Source of the DNA: Kluyvera intermedia
GTDB lineage: Bacteria > Pseudomonadota > Gammaproteobacteria > Enterobacterales > Enterobacteriaceae
Direction: 5' to 3'
DNA length: 64,000 bases
NCBI RefSeq assembly: GCF_034424175.1
Contig: NZ_CP139986.1
Location: 1,674,001-1,738,000, forward strand
Below, one piece after another: positions 8,365-17,471 of the stretch. Below the pieces are notes generated by a model. The model was given only the letters and a program-made list of their open reading frames with translations, was not told where the DNA came from and ran no database searches. Position 1 is the first letter of the stretch. Each line of letters opens with the position of its first letter. The translations under genes were made by a program, and so were the position numbers.

Positions 8365-9522
8365 ATGGAGCGGAACGTCACGCTGGATTTCATTCGCGGC
8401 GTTGCCATACTCGGTATCCTGCTGCTAAACATTAGCGCCTTTGGTTTACCAAAGGCCGCTTATCTTAACCCTGCCTGGTACGGCGAGATTACCTCGCGCG
8501 ATGCCTGGACGTGGGCCATTCTCGACCTTTTTGCTCAGGTCAAATTCCTTACCCTCTTTGCCCTGCTGTTTGGCGCCGGTCTACAGCTATTGCTGCCGCG
8601 CGGCACGCGGTGGATCCAAAGCCGCCTGACGCTGCTGGCACTGCTCGGATTTATTCACGGACTGCTGTTCTGGGACGGCGATATTCTGCTGGCCTATTCG
8701 CTGGTCGGCCTGGTGTGCTGGCGACTGGTGCGCGAAGCGCGTGACGTCAAATCACTCTTTAATACCGGCGTGCTGCTTTATGCGGTGGGTGTTGGCGTGC
8801 TGATCTTATTAGGGCTGATTGCCGATACCGGCCAAAGCCGGTCATGGATGCCGGACGCCTCAAGCCTGATGTATGAGCACTACTGGAAGCTCAACGGCGG
8901 TATGGAAGCTATCAGTAACCGCACTGATATGCTCTCGGCAAATCTATTGGCGCTGGGGGCGCAATACGGCTGGCAGCTGGCGGGAATGATGTTAATCGGT
9001 GCGGCATTGATGCGCTGCGGTTGGTTGAAAGGCCAGTTTAGCCCGCGGCACTATCGGCGCTGTGCCGCAATATGTATTCCGCTAGGGATGTTGATAAACC
9101 TGCCGGCGATTGTTGCCCAATGGCACCTTAATTGGGACTACCGCTGGTGCGCGTTTCTGCTTCAGGCGCCACGTGAAATCAGTGCACCGATTCAAACGCT
9201 AGGCTATGCCGCACTGGCCTACGGCTACTGGCCGCAAATCAGCCGCTCTCGTCTTGCCGCCGCGGTGGCGTGCGTGGGGCGTATGGCGCTCACCAACTAT
9301 CTGTTACAAACGCTTATCTGCACCACACTCTTTTATCATTTCGGCCTGTTTATGGCGTTTGACCGCCTGACGCTACTGGTGTTTGTGGTTCCGGTATGGC
9401 TGATTAACCTTATTTTCTCAACGCTGTGGCTGCGAAAATTCCGTCAGGGGCCGGTTGAATGGCTATGGCGACAATTGACCGCGCGTGCGTCAGGGATATC
9501 ATTTCGCAATACATTTAGATAA
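8365..9522 (+). CDS. yeiB: YeiB, DUF418-family inner-membrane protein
   Basis: This 385-residue polytopic membrane protein starts ERNVTLDFIRGVAILGILLL, the acyltransferase-like N-terminal signature of the YeiB/DUF418 family. Several hydrophobic segments follow, then the conserved C-terminal DUF418 region (GRMALTNYLLQTLICTTLFY near residues 310-330). It follows folE by 21 bases, as in E. coli, with an AGGA ribosome site. The biochemical role is unknown. The resemblance of the N-terminus to membrane acyltransferases suggests, but does not prove, transfer of an acyl group to an envelope glycan or lipid. Confidence 0.9.
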   Translation: MERNVTLDFIRGVAILGILLLNISAFGLPKAAYLNPAWYGEITSRDAWTWAILDLFAQVKFLTLFALLFGAGLQLLLPRGTRWIQSRLTLLALLGFIHGLLFWDGDILLAYSLVGLVCWRLVREARDVKSLFNTGVLLYAVGVGVLILLGLIADTGQSRSWMPDASSLMYEHYWKLNGGMEAISNRTDMLSANLLALGAQYGWQLAGMMLIGAALMRCGWLKGQFSPRHYRRCAAICIPLGMLINLPAIVAQWHLNWDYRWCAFLLQAPREISAPIQTLGYAALAYGYWPQISRSRLAAAVACVGRMALTNYLLQTLICTTLFYHFGLFMAFDRLTLLVFVVPVWLINLIFSTLWLRKFRQGPVEWLWRQLTARASGISFRNTFR

Positions 9523-9552
9523 CGATCCAGATCACAACAGTTAACAAAACGG

Positions 9553-9587
9553 ATGTAACCGTTTCCAGCCCTGTGACCTCTCTCACG
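9553..9587 (+). promoter_or_regulatory. galS promoter: GalR/GalS operator and CRP site
   Basis: ATGTAACCGTTTCCAG (9553-9568) fits the GalR/GalS operator consensus GTGnAAnCGnTTnCAC. It abuts TGTGACCTCTCTCACG (9572-9587), a 9/10 match to the CRP consensus TGTGA-N6-TCACA. Both lie about 100 bases before galS, consistent with the known autoregulation by GalS and activation by cAMP-CRP. Confidence 0.8.
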
Positions 9588-9679
9588 TAGTTGCGGCATC
9601 GACACTGCCAAAATAACGCTCTTGCAGGACTTCAGGGGGTGTAACGTGAAATGCAGCAATTCTCTATCGGACGGTGTGT

Positions 9680-10720
9680 ATGATCACCATTCGTGATGTC
9701 GCACGCCAGGCAGGCGTTTCCGTTGCCACCGTTTCCCGCGTGTTAAATAACAGCGCGTTGGTAAGCCAGGATACCCGTGACGCGGTGATGAAAGCGGTTT
9801 CGTCGCTGGGATATCGACCTAATGCTAACGCTCAGGCGCTGGCTACTCAGGTTAGTGACACCATCGGAGTGGTGGTGATGGATGTGTCCGACGCCTTTTT
9901 CGGGGCGCTGGTCAAAGCCGTCGATATGGTGGCACAGCAGCATCAAAAATACGTGCTGATCGGCAATAGTTACCATGAAGCAGAAAAAGAGCGTAACGCC
10001 ATTGAGGTGCTGATTCGCCAGCGCTGTAGCGCGCTTATCGTCCACTCAAAAGCCCTCAGCGACCGTGAGCTCAGTGAGTTCATGGCACACATGCCGGGCA
10101 TGGTATTAATCAATCGCCTTGTACCGGGTTATGCGCATCGCTGCGTTTGTCTTGATAACGTCAGCGGGGCGCTCATGGGCACGCGTATGTTGCTTAATCA
10201 TGGGCACCAGCGCATTGGCTACCTCTCCTCAAGTCATCATATCGAAGATGATGATTTGCGTCGGGAAGGGTGGATGCGTGCGTTACAAGAGCAGGGCATT
10301 GTGGCACTGGATAGCTGGGTGGGCACCGGCTCACCGGATATGCCGGGCGGTGAAGCCGCAATGGTTGAGTTGCTTGGCCGCAACGCTGGTCTGACAGCGG
10401 TGTTCGCCTATAACGATAATATGGCAGCCGGGGCGCTGAGCGCTTTGAAAGACAACGGTATCGCCGTGCCGCAGCAGGTGTCAGTGATAGGTTTTGATGA
10501 CATCCCTATCGCTCGCTATACCGATCCGCAATTAACTACTATCCGTTATCCTATTGTTTCTATGGCAAAACAGGCTACAGAACTGGCGCTTCTTGGTGCT
10601 GCTGGAAAGCTCGACGGTGAGGCCACTCACTGTTTTATGCCAACCCTGGTACGCCGCCATTCCGTCGCGCAGCGGCAATTTGTGCATCCCATCACGAACC
10701 AAAGAGTTAATCCTATGTAA
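9680..10720 (+). CDS. galS: HTH-type regulator GalS (mgl repressor/isorepressor)
   Basis: This 346-residue LacI-family repressor starts MITIRDVARQAGVSVATVSR, matching E. coli GalS. An ATG two codons earlier (9674) is possible but would add residues absent from E. coli. The helix-turn-helix and hinge occupy about residues 1-60, with NSALVSQDTRDAVMKAVSSL in the linker. The rest is a sugar-binding-protein-like effector domain that senses D-galactose and D-fucose. GalS represses mglBAC and itself. The final codon and stop overlap the operator of the following mgl operon. Confidence 0.95.
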   Translation: MITIRDVARQAGVSVATVSRVLNNSALVSQDTRDAVMKAVSSLGYRPNANAQALATQVSDTIGVVVMDVSDAFFGALVKAVDMVAQQHQKYVLIGNSYHEAEKERNAIEVLIRQRCSALIVHSKALSDRELSEFMAHMPGMVLINRLVPGYAHRCVCLDNVSGALMGTRMLLNHGHQRIGYLSSSHHIEDDDLRREGWMRALQEQGIVALDSWVGTGSPDMPGGEAAMVELLGRNAGLTAVFAYNDNMAAGALSALKDNGIAVPQQVSVIGFDDIPIARYTDPQLTTIRYPIVSMAKQATELALLGAAGKLDGEATHCFMPTLVRRHSVAQRQFVHPITNQRVNPM

Positions 10721-10748
10721 CCGTTTTCAATCTGTGAGTAAATTCACA
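10715..10748 (+). promoter_or_regulatory. mgl operator and CRP site overlapping the galS stop codon
   Basis: ATGTAACCGTTTTCAA (10715-10730) is a GalR/GalS-type operator that includes the galS TAA stop (10718-10720). It is followed by TGTGAGTAAATTCACA (10733-10748), a perfect CRP consensus with six-base spacing. The operator/CRP pair repeats the layout upstream of galS. A 12-bp perfect palindrome GTGATTAATCAC lies further downstream at 10810-10821, role unknown. mglB starts at 10994. Confidence 0.82.
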
Positions 10749-10993
10749 GATTGTTAACATTGCGATAGCTATGATGACTGCGTTTATCAGCTTGAAACAT
10801 AATGTAACGGTGATTAATCACTTTTTATAACGTTTAAGGCCGTTAAACACAGATTAAAGCGTAACCTGGATCGTTACTCAACACGGAAGAACAAATTTTC
10901 GTCAGTGAATTTCGTCGTGCAGTAACATTTTTTTAACGCTGCCCGCCGATTATTATCATCTGAACTACCCTGCATAATAAAACCGGAGATACC

Positions 10994-11992
10994 ATGAATA
11001 AGAAGGTGTTAACCCTGTCTGCCCTGATGGCCAGCCTCTTTTTCGGTGCAACAGCGCACGCAGCCGATACCCGTATTGGTGTGACGATCTATAAATATGA
11101 CGATAACTTTATGTCCGTTGTGCGCAAAGCTATCGAAAAAGACGGCAAGTCGGCGCCGGATGTTCAGTTGCTGATGAATGACTCGCAGAATGACCAGTCC
11201 AAGCAAAACGATCAGATTGACGTTCTGTTGGCAAAAGGCGTGAAAGCGCTGGCGATTAACCTCGTTGACCCAGCTGCGGCGGGCACGGTAATTGACAAAG
11301 CGCGCGGCCAGAACGTGCCAATTGTCTTTTTCAACAAAGAACCTTCTCGTAAAGCGCTGGATAGCTACGACAAAGCCTACTACGTCGGGACTGACTCTAA
11401 AGAATCCGGTGTTATTCAGGGCGACCTGATTGCTAAACATTGGGCGGCAAACCCGAACTGGGATCTGAACAAAGATGGTCAGGTACAGTTCGTTCTGCTG
11501 AAAGGCGAACCAGGCCACCCGGATGCCGAAGCACGTACTACCTACGTTATCAAAGAACTCAATGCCAAGGGTCTGAAAACCCAGCAACTGGCGCTGGATA
11601 CTGCAATGTGGGATACCGCGCAGGCTAAAGATAAGATGGACGCATGGCTGTCCGGCCCGAATGCTAACAAAATTGAAGTCGTTATTGCGAACAACGATGC
11701 AATGGCAATGGGCGCAGTTGAAGCACTGAAAGCACACAACAAATCTTCTATTCCAGTGTTCGGCGTGGATGCGCTGCCAGAAGCAATGGCGCTGGTGAAA
11801 TCCGGTGCGATGGCCGGTACCGTGCTGAACGATGCTAACAACCAGGCTAAAGCAACCTTCGATCTGGCGAAAAACCTCGCTGACGGTAAAGGTGCTGCTG
11901 ATGGCACTACCTGGAAAATCGAGAACAAAATCGTCCGGATCCCTTACGTTGGCGTAGATAAAGACAACCTTAGCGAATTTACCGGTAAGTAA
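10994..11992 (+). CDS. mglB: Galactose/methyl-galactoside periplasmic binding protein MglB
   Basis: This 332-residue protein has the same length as E. coli MglB and only scattered substitutions. The signal peptide MNKKVLTLSALMASLFFGAT ends at about residue 23 (AHA|ADTRIG). The mature protein is a type I periplasmic sugar-binding fold with the calcium loop DLNKDGQVQ. It binds D-galactose and D-glucose and hands them to MglAC; it also serves as chemoreceptor ligand protein for Trg. It is the first gene of mglBAC, with GGAG ribosome site, and is followed by a stem-loop that probably keeps its transcript in excess over mglA and mglC. Confidence 0.97.
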   Translation: MNKKVLTLSALMASLFFGATAHAADTRIGVTIYKYDDNFMSVVRKAIEKDGKSAPDVQLLMNDSQNDQSKQNDQIDVLLAKGVKALAINLVDPAAAGTVIDKARGQNVPIVFFNKEPSRKALDSYDKAYYVGTDSKESGVIQGDLIAKHWAANPNWDLNKDGQVQFVLLKGEPGHPDAEARTTYVIKELNAKGLKTQQLALDTAMWDTAQAKDKMDAWLSGPNANKIEVVIANNDAMAMGAVEALKAHNKSSIPVFGVDALPEAMALVKSGAMAGTVLNDANNQAKATFDLAKNLADGKGAADGTTWKIENKIVRIPYVGVDKDNLSEFTGK

Positions 11993-12002
11993 TCTTTAAA
12001 TA

Positions 12003-12030
12003 TATAGGGCGTACAATTGTGCGCCCTATA
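12003..12030 (+). promoter_or_regulatory. mglB-mglA intercistronic stem-loop
   Basis: TATAGGGCG (12003-12011) pairs with CGCCCTATA (12022-12030). No T-run follows. In binding-protein operons such hairpins protect the upstream message and lower downstream expression, which fits the high demand for MglB. Confidence 0.65.
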
Positions 12031-12066
12031 AATACTGACGCAGAAATATCGCAGCCAGGTACAATT

Positions 12067-13587
12067 ATGGACAACAATAATAGAGAGCCGTCTGGTGAAT
12101 TCTTGTTGGAAATGAGCCAGATCAACAAGTCATTTCCGGGCGTAAAAGCACTCGATAATGTTAACCTGAAAGTTCGTCCGCACTCTATCCATGCATTAAT
12201 GGGTGAGAACGGTGCGGGCAAATCAACGTTATTAAAATGTCTATTTGGGATCTACCAAAAAGATTCCGGCAGTATTTTATTTCAGGGTAAAGAAATTGAT
12301 TTCCATTCCGCCAAAGAAGCGCTGGAAAATGGTATTTCAATGGTTCACCAGGAACTGAACCTCGTATTACAACGTTCAGTGATGGACAACATGTGGCTGG
12401 GGCGTTATCCCACTAAAGGCATGTTTGTTGATCAGGACAAAATGTATCGTGATACCAAAGCCATCTTTGATGAGCTGGATATTGAGATCGACCCGCGCGC
12501 GCGCGTCGGAACGTTATCCGTATCGCAGATGCAGATGATTGAAATTGCCAAGGCGTTCTCCTATAACGCGAAAATCGTAATTATGGATGAACCGACGTCA
12601 TCACTGACGGAAAAAGAGGTGAACCATCTGTTCACTATCATCCGCAAGCTGAAAGACCGTGGTTGCGGCATTGTTTATATCTCGCACAAAATGGAAGAAA
12701 TCTTCCAGCTGTGTGATGAAATAACCGTTCTGCGTGATGGGCAGTGGATTGCCACCCAGCCGCTGGAAGGGCTGGATATGGACAAGATCATCGCCATGAT
12801 GGTTGGACGTTCACTGAACCAGCGTTTCCCGGATAAACAGAACACGCCGGGGGAAGTGATCCTCGATGTGCAGCATCTGACCTCACTGCGTCAACCGTCA
12901 ATTCGCGATATTTCGTTCCAGTTGCGTAAGGGTGAGATCCTCGGTGTTGCCGGGCTGGTGGGTGCTAAGCGAACCGACATCGTCGAAACGCTGTTTGGTG
13001 TGCGTGAGAAATCCGGCGGTACTATCACGCTGCACGGTAAGAAAATTAATAACCATAGCGCCAACGAAGCCATTAACAACGGTTTTGCACTGGTGACTGA
13101 AGAACGTCGTTCGACCGGGATTTATGCCTATCTTGATATTGGCTTTAACTCGTTAATTTCCAATATTAAGAATTATAAAAATAAAGTCGGCCTGCTGGAC
13201 ACGTCCCGCATGAAGAGCGATACCCAATGGGTTATTGATTCTATGCGCGTTAAGACCCCAGGGCACCACACGCAGATTGGATCATTATCGGGTGGGAACC
13301 AGCAGAAAGTGATTATTGGCCGCTGGCTATTAACTCAGCCGGAAATTCTGATGCTCGATGAACCGACGCGCGGTATTGACGTTGGGGCGAAATTTGAAAT
13401 TTATCAATTGATCGCTGAGCTGGCGAAGAAAGATAAAGGGATCATTATTATTTCTTCAGAAATGCCTGAGCTGCTGGGAATTACTGACCGCATCCTTGTC
13501 ATGAGTAATGGCATGGTCGCCGGGATTGTCGAAACGAAAACAACAACGCAAAACGAAATTCTCCGTCTTGCGTCATTGCATCTTTAA
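12067..13587 (+). CDS. mglA: Galactose/methyl-galactoside ABC transporter ATP-binding protein MglA
   Basis: With the start at 12067 the protein has 506 residues, as in E. coli. The longer frame from 12019 would run through the intercistronic hairpin and is unlikely. It has two ABC domains. The first has Walker A GENGAGKST (46-54) and Walker B IVIMDEPTSSL. The second has a degenerate Walker A (GLVGAKRTD) but a good signature LSGGNQQK and Walker B ILMLDEPTRG. This asymmetry is normal for monosaccharide importers (CUT2 family). It powers galactose uptake through MglC at the inner membrane. mglC starts 15 bases downstream. Confidence 0.96.
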   Translation: MDNNNREPSGEFLLEMSQINKSFPGVKALDNVNLKVRPHSIHALMGENGAGKSTLLKCLFGIYQKDSGSILFQGKEIDFHSAKEALENGISMVHQELNLVLQRSVMDNMWLGRYPTKGMFVDQDKMYRDTKAIFDELDIEIDPRARVGTLSVSQMQMIEIAKAFSYNAKIVIMDEPTSSLTEKEVNHLFTIIRKLKDRGCGIVYISHKMEEIFQLCDEITVLRDGQWIATQPLEGLDMDKIIAMMVGRSLNQRFPDKQNTPGEVILDVQHLTSLRQPSIRDISFQLRKGEILGVAGLVGAKRTDIVETLFGVREKSGGTITLHGKKINNHSANEAINNGFALVTEERRSTGIYAYLDIGFNSLISNIKNYKNKVGLLDTSRMKSDTQWVIDSMRVKTPGHHTQIGSLSGGNQQKVIIGRWLLTQPEILMLDEPTRGIDVGAKFEIYQLIAELAKKDKGIIIISSEMPELLGITDRILVMSNGMVAGIVETKTTTQNEILRLASLHL

Positions 13588-13602
13588 TCGCAGGGGCTCG
13601 AC

Positions 13603-14613
13603 ATGAGTACGTTAAATAAAAAAAGCTTTCTGAGTTATCTGAAAGATGGCGGTATTTACGTCGTTCTTTTGGTTCTGTTGACCATTATTATTATTCAGGA
13701 CCCGACCTTCTTAAGTTTGTTGAACCTCAGTAATATTCTGACCCAGTCTTCCGTGCGTATTATCATCGCGCTGGGCGTGGCCGGGCTGATTGTCACCCAG
13801 GGTACTGACTTGTCAGCAGGACGTCAGGTGGGCCTTGCGGCGGTTATCGCGGCAACGCTGCTGCAATCAATGGAGAATGCCAACAAGGTATTCCCAGAGA
13901 TGGCAACGATGCCGATTTTCGTGGTGGTGCTGATTGTCTGCGCGATTGGTGCCGTTATCGGCCTTATCAACGGCATCATTATTGCCTACCTGAACGTGAC
14001 GCCGTTTATCACCACACTAGGAACCATGATCATCGTTTACGGGATCAACTCCCTGTATTACGACTTCGTGGGCGCATCACCGATCTCCGGCTTCGACAGT
14101 GGCTTCTCGACCTTCGCGCAAGGGTTTGTGGCGCTCGGCAGTTTCCGCCTGTCGTACATTACCTTCTACGCGTTGATTGCCGTCGCGTTTGTCTGGGTGC
14201 TGTGGAACAAAACGCGCTTTGGCAAAAACATCTTCGCCATCGGCGGTAACCCGGAAGCGGCGAAAGTCTCGGGTGTTAACGTCGCGCTGAACCTGCTGGT
14301 TATCTATGCGCTGTCCGGTGTGTTCTATGCCTTCGGCGGCTTGCTGGAAGCAGGGCGTATCGGCTCGGCCACCAACAACCTCGGCTTTATGTACGAACTC
14401 GATGCGATTGCAGCTTGCGTGGTTGGCGGCGTGTCGTTTAGCGGCGGCGTGGGTACGGTCGTAGGTGTGGTCACCGGTGTGATTATCTTCACCGTTATCA
14501 ACTACGGCCTGACCTATATCGGCGTTAACCCGTACTGGCAGTACATTATTAAAGGCGCGATCATTATCTTCGCCGTTGCGCTGGATTCACTGAAATACGC
14601 ACGTAAGAAGTAA
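13603..14613 (+). CDS. mglC: Galactose/methyl-galactoside ABC transporter permease MglC
   Basis: This 336-residue CUT2-family permease has about ten hydrophobic helices. The family motif GTDLSAGRQVGLAAV (about residues 67-80) and the coupling region GGNPEAAKVSGVNV (about 211-224) contact the ATPase. It matches E. coli MglC across its length. It forms the inner-membrane channel for the MglB-MglA importer and is the last gene of the operon. A REP element and a terminator follow. Confidence 0.96.
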   Translation: MSTLNKKSFLSYLKDGGIYVVLLVLLTIIIIQDPTFLSLLNLSNILTQSSVRIIIALGVAGLIVTQGTDLSAGRQVGLAAVIAATLLQSMENANKVFPEMATMPIFVVVLIVCAIGAVIGLINGIIIAYLNVTPFITTLGTMIIVYGINSLYYDFVGASPISGFDSGFSTFAQGFVALGSFRLSYITFYALIAVAFVWVLWNKTRFGKNIFAIGGNPEAAKVSGVNVALNLLVIYALSGVFYAFGGLLEAGRIGSATNNLGFMYELDAIAACVVGGVSFSGGVGTVVGVVTGVIIFTVINYGLTYIGVNPYWQYIIKGAIIIFAVALDSLKYARKK

Positions 14614-14628
14614 TGACTTGGTAGTGGG

Positions 14629-14658
14629 TCCCGGCGGCGCTTTGCTTGGCCGGGCTAC
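14629..14658. repeat. REP element after mglC
   Basis: The stretch tcccggcggcgctttgcttg followed by gccgggctac is one copy of the palindromic element found throughout the window. It lies 15 bases after the mglC stop. Confidence 0.75.
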
Positions 14659-14687
14659 CTGTGATTTATGCCTTGTTAACAATCTGA

Positions 14688-14712
14688 GCCTGACATCTGT
14701 CGGGCTTTTTTG
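14688..14712 (+). terminator. Intrinsic terminator of mglBAC
   Basis: GCCTGAC, an ATCT loop and GTCGGGC form a 7-bp stem with one G-T pair, followed by six T. It is placed to end the mglBAC transcript before the convergent sanA gene. Confidence 0.75.
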
Positions 14713-14787
14713 CATTTTAGGTGTCAGGAATACCTAATATGCAAATAGGCATGGTAAACACTATTCGATATGTGTATCTCATTGCCG

Positions 14788-15504
14788 CTAAGGCTTCTTA
14801 CTCTGCAATTTCAGTAATTGCTCAAGCGTCACTGCGGGGTAGCCCTGTGCATCGTTCGGGACTTCTTGTTGGGCGGGAATAGGGATTAATGGGCCTAAAA
14901 AACGTGGTTCACGCTTAAAGATATAAAGATCCGCCAGCGCACCGAATCGCGCGCCAAACTCGCGAAGACGTACACTCCACATATCTTTCGGCGAAGGCAC
15001 GGCATAACACTGCGCCTGAATGCCCATATGCAGAGCAATAAACAGCGCACGCTCACAGTGGAAGCGTTGGGTAATGATGATGAAATCGTTGGTATCGAAT
15101 ACTTTGCGTGTTCTGACAATCGAGTCAAGAGTGCGGAAACCGGCATAATCGAGCACGATATCTTCTGGCGCAACGCCCGCCTTGATGAGATCGCGGCGCA
15201 TGGTCACGGGCTCATTATAGCTTTGCAGCGCGTTATCTCCGCTGAGCAGCAGATAGTTTACCTTGCCGCTGTTATAAGCGTTGAGTGCGCCCTGAATACG
15301 ATAACGATAATACTGGTTGATAACGCCGGTGCGGTAATACTTAGCGGTGCCGAGTACCACGCCCACCTGGCGATAGGGGAGATCTTGCAGCTCGTCGTAA
15401 ATGTACGGTGAGGTTTTCCAGCTCATCCAGCGGTCAAGGCCGAGCACGGTTAACAGCAGCAGGCCGCACAGGACTAACAGGCTGTATAACACACGCTTTA
15501 ACAT
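14788..15504 (-). CDS. sanA: SanA, DUF218 envelope barrier protein
   Basis: This 238-residue protein has one N-terminal membrane segment (VLYSLLVLCGLLLLTVLGL) and a DUF218/ElyC-like domain beginning QVGVVLGTAKYYRTG. It closely matches E. coli SanA, which is needed for the barrier against vancomycin at high temperature. The catalytic activity is not established. In E. coli yeiS and preT-preA lie between sanA and mglC; here only 174 bases separate the convergent sanA and mglC, so those genes are absent from this position. Confidence 0.93.
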   Translation of the reverse strand: MLKRVLYSLLVLCGLLLLTVLGLDRWMSWKTSPYIYDELQDLPYRQVGVVLGTAKYYRTGVINQYYRYRIQGALNAYNSGKVNYLLLSGDNALQSYNEPVTMRRDLIKAGVAPEDIVLDYAGFRTLDSIVRTRKVFDTNDFIIITQRFHCERALFIALHMGIQAQCYAVPSPKDMWSVRLREFGARFGALADLYIFKREPRFLGPLIPIPAQQEVPNDAQGYPAVTLEQLLKLQSKKP

Positions 15505-15607
15505 GAACTTGACTCAATAGTGGTAGATGAAGACATCAGGCTACTTTACCCGCCCAGCAAGCGCAAGAAACCATCGTTTAATTGCGGGGAATTTAACCTG
15601 TATTTTG

Positions 15608-15746
15608 TAGCCCGGCCAAACGAAGTGCCGCTGGGTCAGGCTCCGAGTCACCCCGGAGTCGGCGTGTTCACGCCTCGTCCGGGCTACACGGTTACGTCGG
15701 CAGCACGAGGTCAAATGTAGCCCGGCCAAGCGAAGCGCCGCCGGGA
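15608..15746. repeat. REP cluster between sanA and cdd
   Basis: Three related palindromic units lie at 15608-15635, 15654-15687 and 15718-15746. The middle one is the variant with cggagtcggcg..cgcctcgtccgggctac that is also seen at 30907 and 48835. They fill the space between cdd and sanA, which are in the same orientation. Confidence 0.75.
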
Positions 15747-15761
15747 GTCACTCCGGAGTCG

Positions 15762-16646
15762 TTAGCCAAGCAGCACGCGGTCAATATTGCCGCAGCCCAG
15801 TGCTTTCAATGTGGCGGCGGTGGCATCCCACTGAATCAGCGGCGCGTCGGCGCGTTCTGCCAGAATAGCGCGCTGGATATCCGGGTAGTCGTAACCGTTC
15901 AGACTCAGCAGGTTGAGCGCCCCTTGCAGCGGCGGCAGGGTTGGGTTGAAGGCGGCATTTTCCGCGTAGCTGCCACTGAAAATGGTGCCGTCACGCAGTT
16001 CGAGCGCCACGCCTGATGGCGACTTACTGTAGGGAGTATGGCTATGGTTTGCCGCTTTAATTGCTGCTTGTGCTAGCGCGTCACCCTCAAGCGGATAACC
16101 GTGATCCTGTTCATCCATCAGCAGGGTTTTGATATCCAAATCCTTCGGCCCAAAGGCGTCCGGCAGATAATCCTGTAACGTATGCGGCTGGCGGCCCGGC
16201 AGGTTAATACGCAGGGAGAGCCCGCTGTTCAGCTCATTCATAAACTGACGGCAATGGCCGCACGGGGTGTAGTTGACGGTAATGGCCTGCAAGGCTTTTT
16301 CACCACACAGCCACGCATGGCTGATGGCGCTCTGTTCAGCGTGAACCGTTTGTTGCATGGTCGCGCCTAAAAACTCCATGTTGCCGCCGAAGTACCAAGT
16401 GCCGCTCACGCCGCGCGCGATGGCGCCAACGTTGAAGTGAGACAGGTCGGCACGGGCGCAGGCAGCGGCCAGTGGCAACAGCGCAAAAGCGAGCGCGTCT
16501 TCGTCCAGCCCCGTCGCTTTGCGCAGCGATGAGACCTGCTCGGCGCTCAGTTCAGCAGGGAAATGCGGATCGGCTAACAGCGGGGCGATAGCGGTCTGCA
16601 GATCTGCCGCCAGTTGCGAAAAAGCAGATTGAAAACGTGGATGCAT
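15762..16646 (-). CDS. cdd: Cytidine deaminase
   Basis: Starting at ATG 16646 gives 294 residues, equal to E. coli Cdd; a GTG/ATG extension to 16661 adds five residues that are not conserved. The catalytic domain carries HAE (H102, E104) and PCGHC (C129, C132), the zinc ligands and proton shuttle. The second half is the inactive duplicated domain typical of dimeric enteric Cdd. It converts cytidine and deoxycytidine to uridine forms in pyrimidine salvage. A CRP-like site lies upstream at 16708-16723, matching the known CRP/CytR control. Confidence 0.96.
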   Translation of the reverse strand: MHPRFQSAFSQLAADLQTAIAPLLADPHFPAELSAEQVSSLRKATGLDEDALAFALLPLAAACARADLSHFNVGAIARGVSGTWYFGGNMEFLGATMQQTVHAEQSAISHAWLCGEKALQAITVNYTPCGHCRQFMNELNSGLSLRINLPGRQPHTLQDYLPDAFGPKDLDIKTLLMDEQDHGYPLEGDALAQAAIKAANHSHTPYSKSPSGVALELRDGTIFSGSYAENAAFNPTLPPLQGALNLLSLNGYDYPDIQRAILAERADAPLIQWDATAATLKALGCGNIDRVLLG

Positions 16647-16707
16647 GGCGTTGTGCCTCATAACAATGTAATGGGATCGTAGTGTACGGGGCGCGAACGC
16701 CTTAATT

Positions 16708-16723
16708 AGTGATCAATATCTCA
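16708..16723 (-). promoter_or_regulatory. CRP-like site upstream of cdd
   Basis: Read on the minus strand, TGAGATATTGATCACT matches TGTGA-N6-TCACA at 8 of 10 positions. Adjacent GTTACATT-type octamers (16724-16735) resemble CytR half-sites. E. coli cdd is known to be CRP-activated and CytR-repressed; the sites here are inferred. Confidence 0.5.
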
Positions 16724-16775
16724 TTGTTAATGTAACGCATGTAATCTCATCTAAAAATGTGTGATTTGTCGCATT

Positions 16776-17471
16776 TTATCCCATTACCGACAGAATGATC
16801 GGGAATAAGAATGGGGCAATCAGCGAAGTAATGATGCCGCAAATCACCAGCGCCAGTGAACTAAACGCCCCTTCCTGATAGTCAAGCTCAGCGCAGCGAG
16901 CGGTGCCCAGGGCGTGTGACGCGGTACCCATCGACAAACCACGCGAAGCTTTGGTGGTAATACGCATGAGATTCAGCAGCGTGTGACCAAATACCGCGCC
17001 CAGAATCCCGACATAAATGACGCACACCGCGCTAATGGCGGGGATACCGCCGATGCTGCCGCTTACCGCCATCGCAATCGGTGTGGTCACCGATTTTGGC
17101 AGAATAGATGCGGCAATTTGCGGTGAAGCCCCCATCATCAGCGCCACGGATGTGCCTGTTATCATCGCTACCGCGCTGCCGATAAAGCAGATAGTGATGA
17201 TGGATTTCCAGCGCGCGCGAATCTGGTGAAGCTGCTCATACAGCGGATAGGCGAGGGCAACTACCGCCGGTTGCAGCAGGTCGTTTAACACTTCACTGCC
17301 TTTAAAATAGTGATCGTACGGAATACCGGTCAGCATCAGGAACGGGATAATCACCACCATGGAAACCAGCAGCGGATTCAGCAGCGGCATTTTGAAACGA
17401 GCGCCTAACTTACGGGCGGCAAAAAAGACGACTAAGGTCAGCGGCAGTGACCACCAGATATAATGCAGCAT
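16776..17471 (-). CDS. yohK: YohK, LrgB/CidB-family inner-membrane protein
   Basis: This 231-residue, highly hydrophobic protein carries the LrgB family segments SGSIGGIPAISAVCVIYVG and GTASHALGTARC. Its start overlaps the yohJ stop as TAATG, so the two are translationally coupled. LrgA/LrgB pairs are linked to control of murein hydrolase export or small-metabolite transport; the role in enterics is not settled. The match to E. coli YohK is close over the whole length. Confidence 0.92.
   Translation of the reverse strand: MLHYIWWSLPLTLVVFFAARKLGARFKMPLLNPLLVSMVVIIPFLMLTGIPYDHYFKGSEVLNDLLQPAVVALAYPLYEQLHQIRARWKSIITICFIGSAVAMITGTSVALMMGASPQIAASILPKSVTTPIAMAVSGSIGGIPAISAVCVIYVGILGAVFGHTLLNLMRITTKASRGLSMGTASHALGTARCAELDYQEGAFSSLALVICGIITSLIAPFLFPIILSVMG

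Noticed and set aside
11009..11737. Long reverse frame (242 codons) opposite mglB
   Set aside because: It is a shadow of the highly conserved mglB gene, with no ribosome site and atypical residue composition.
15520..15720. Forward 66-codon frame upstream of sanA
   Set aside because: It is read through REP units, and similar false frames occur at other REP clusters.
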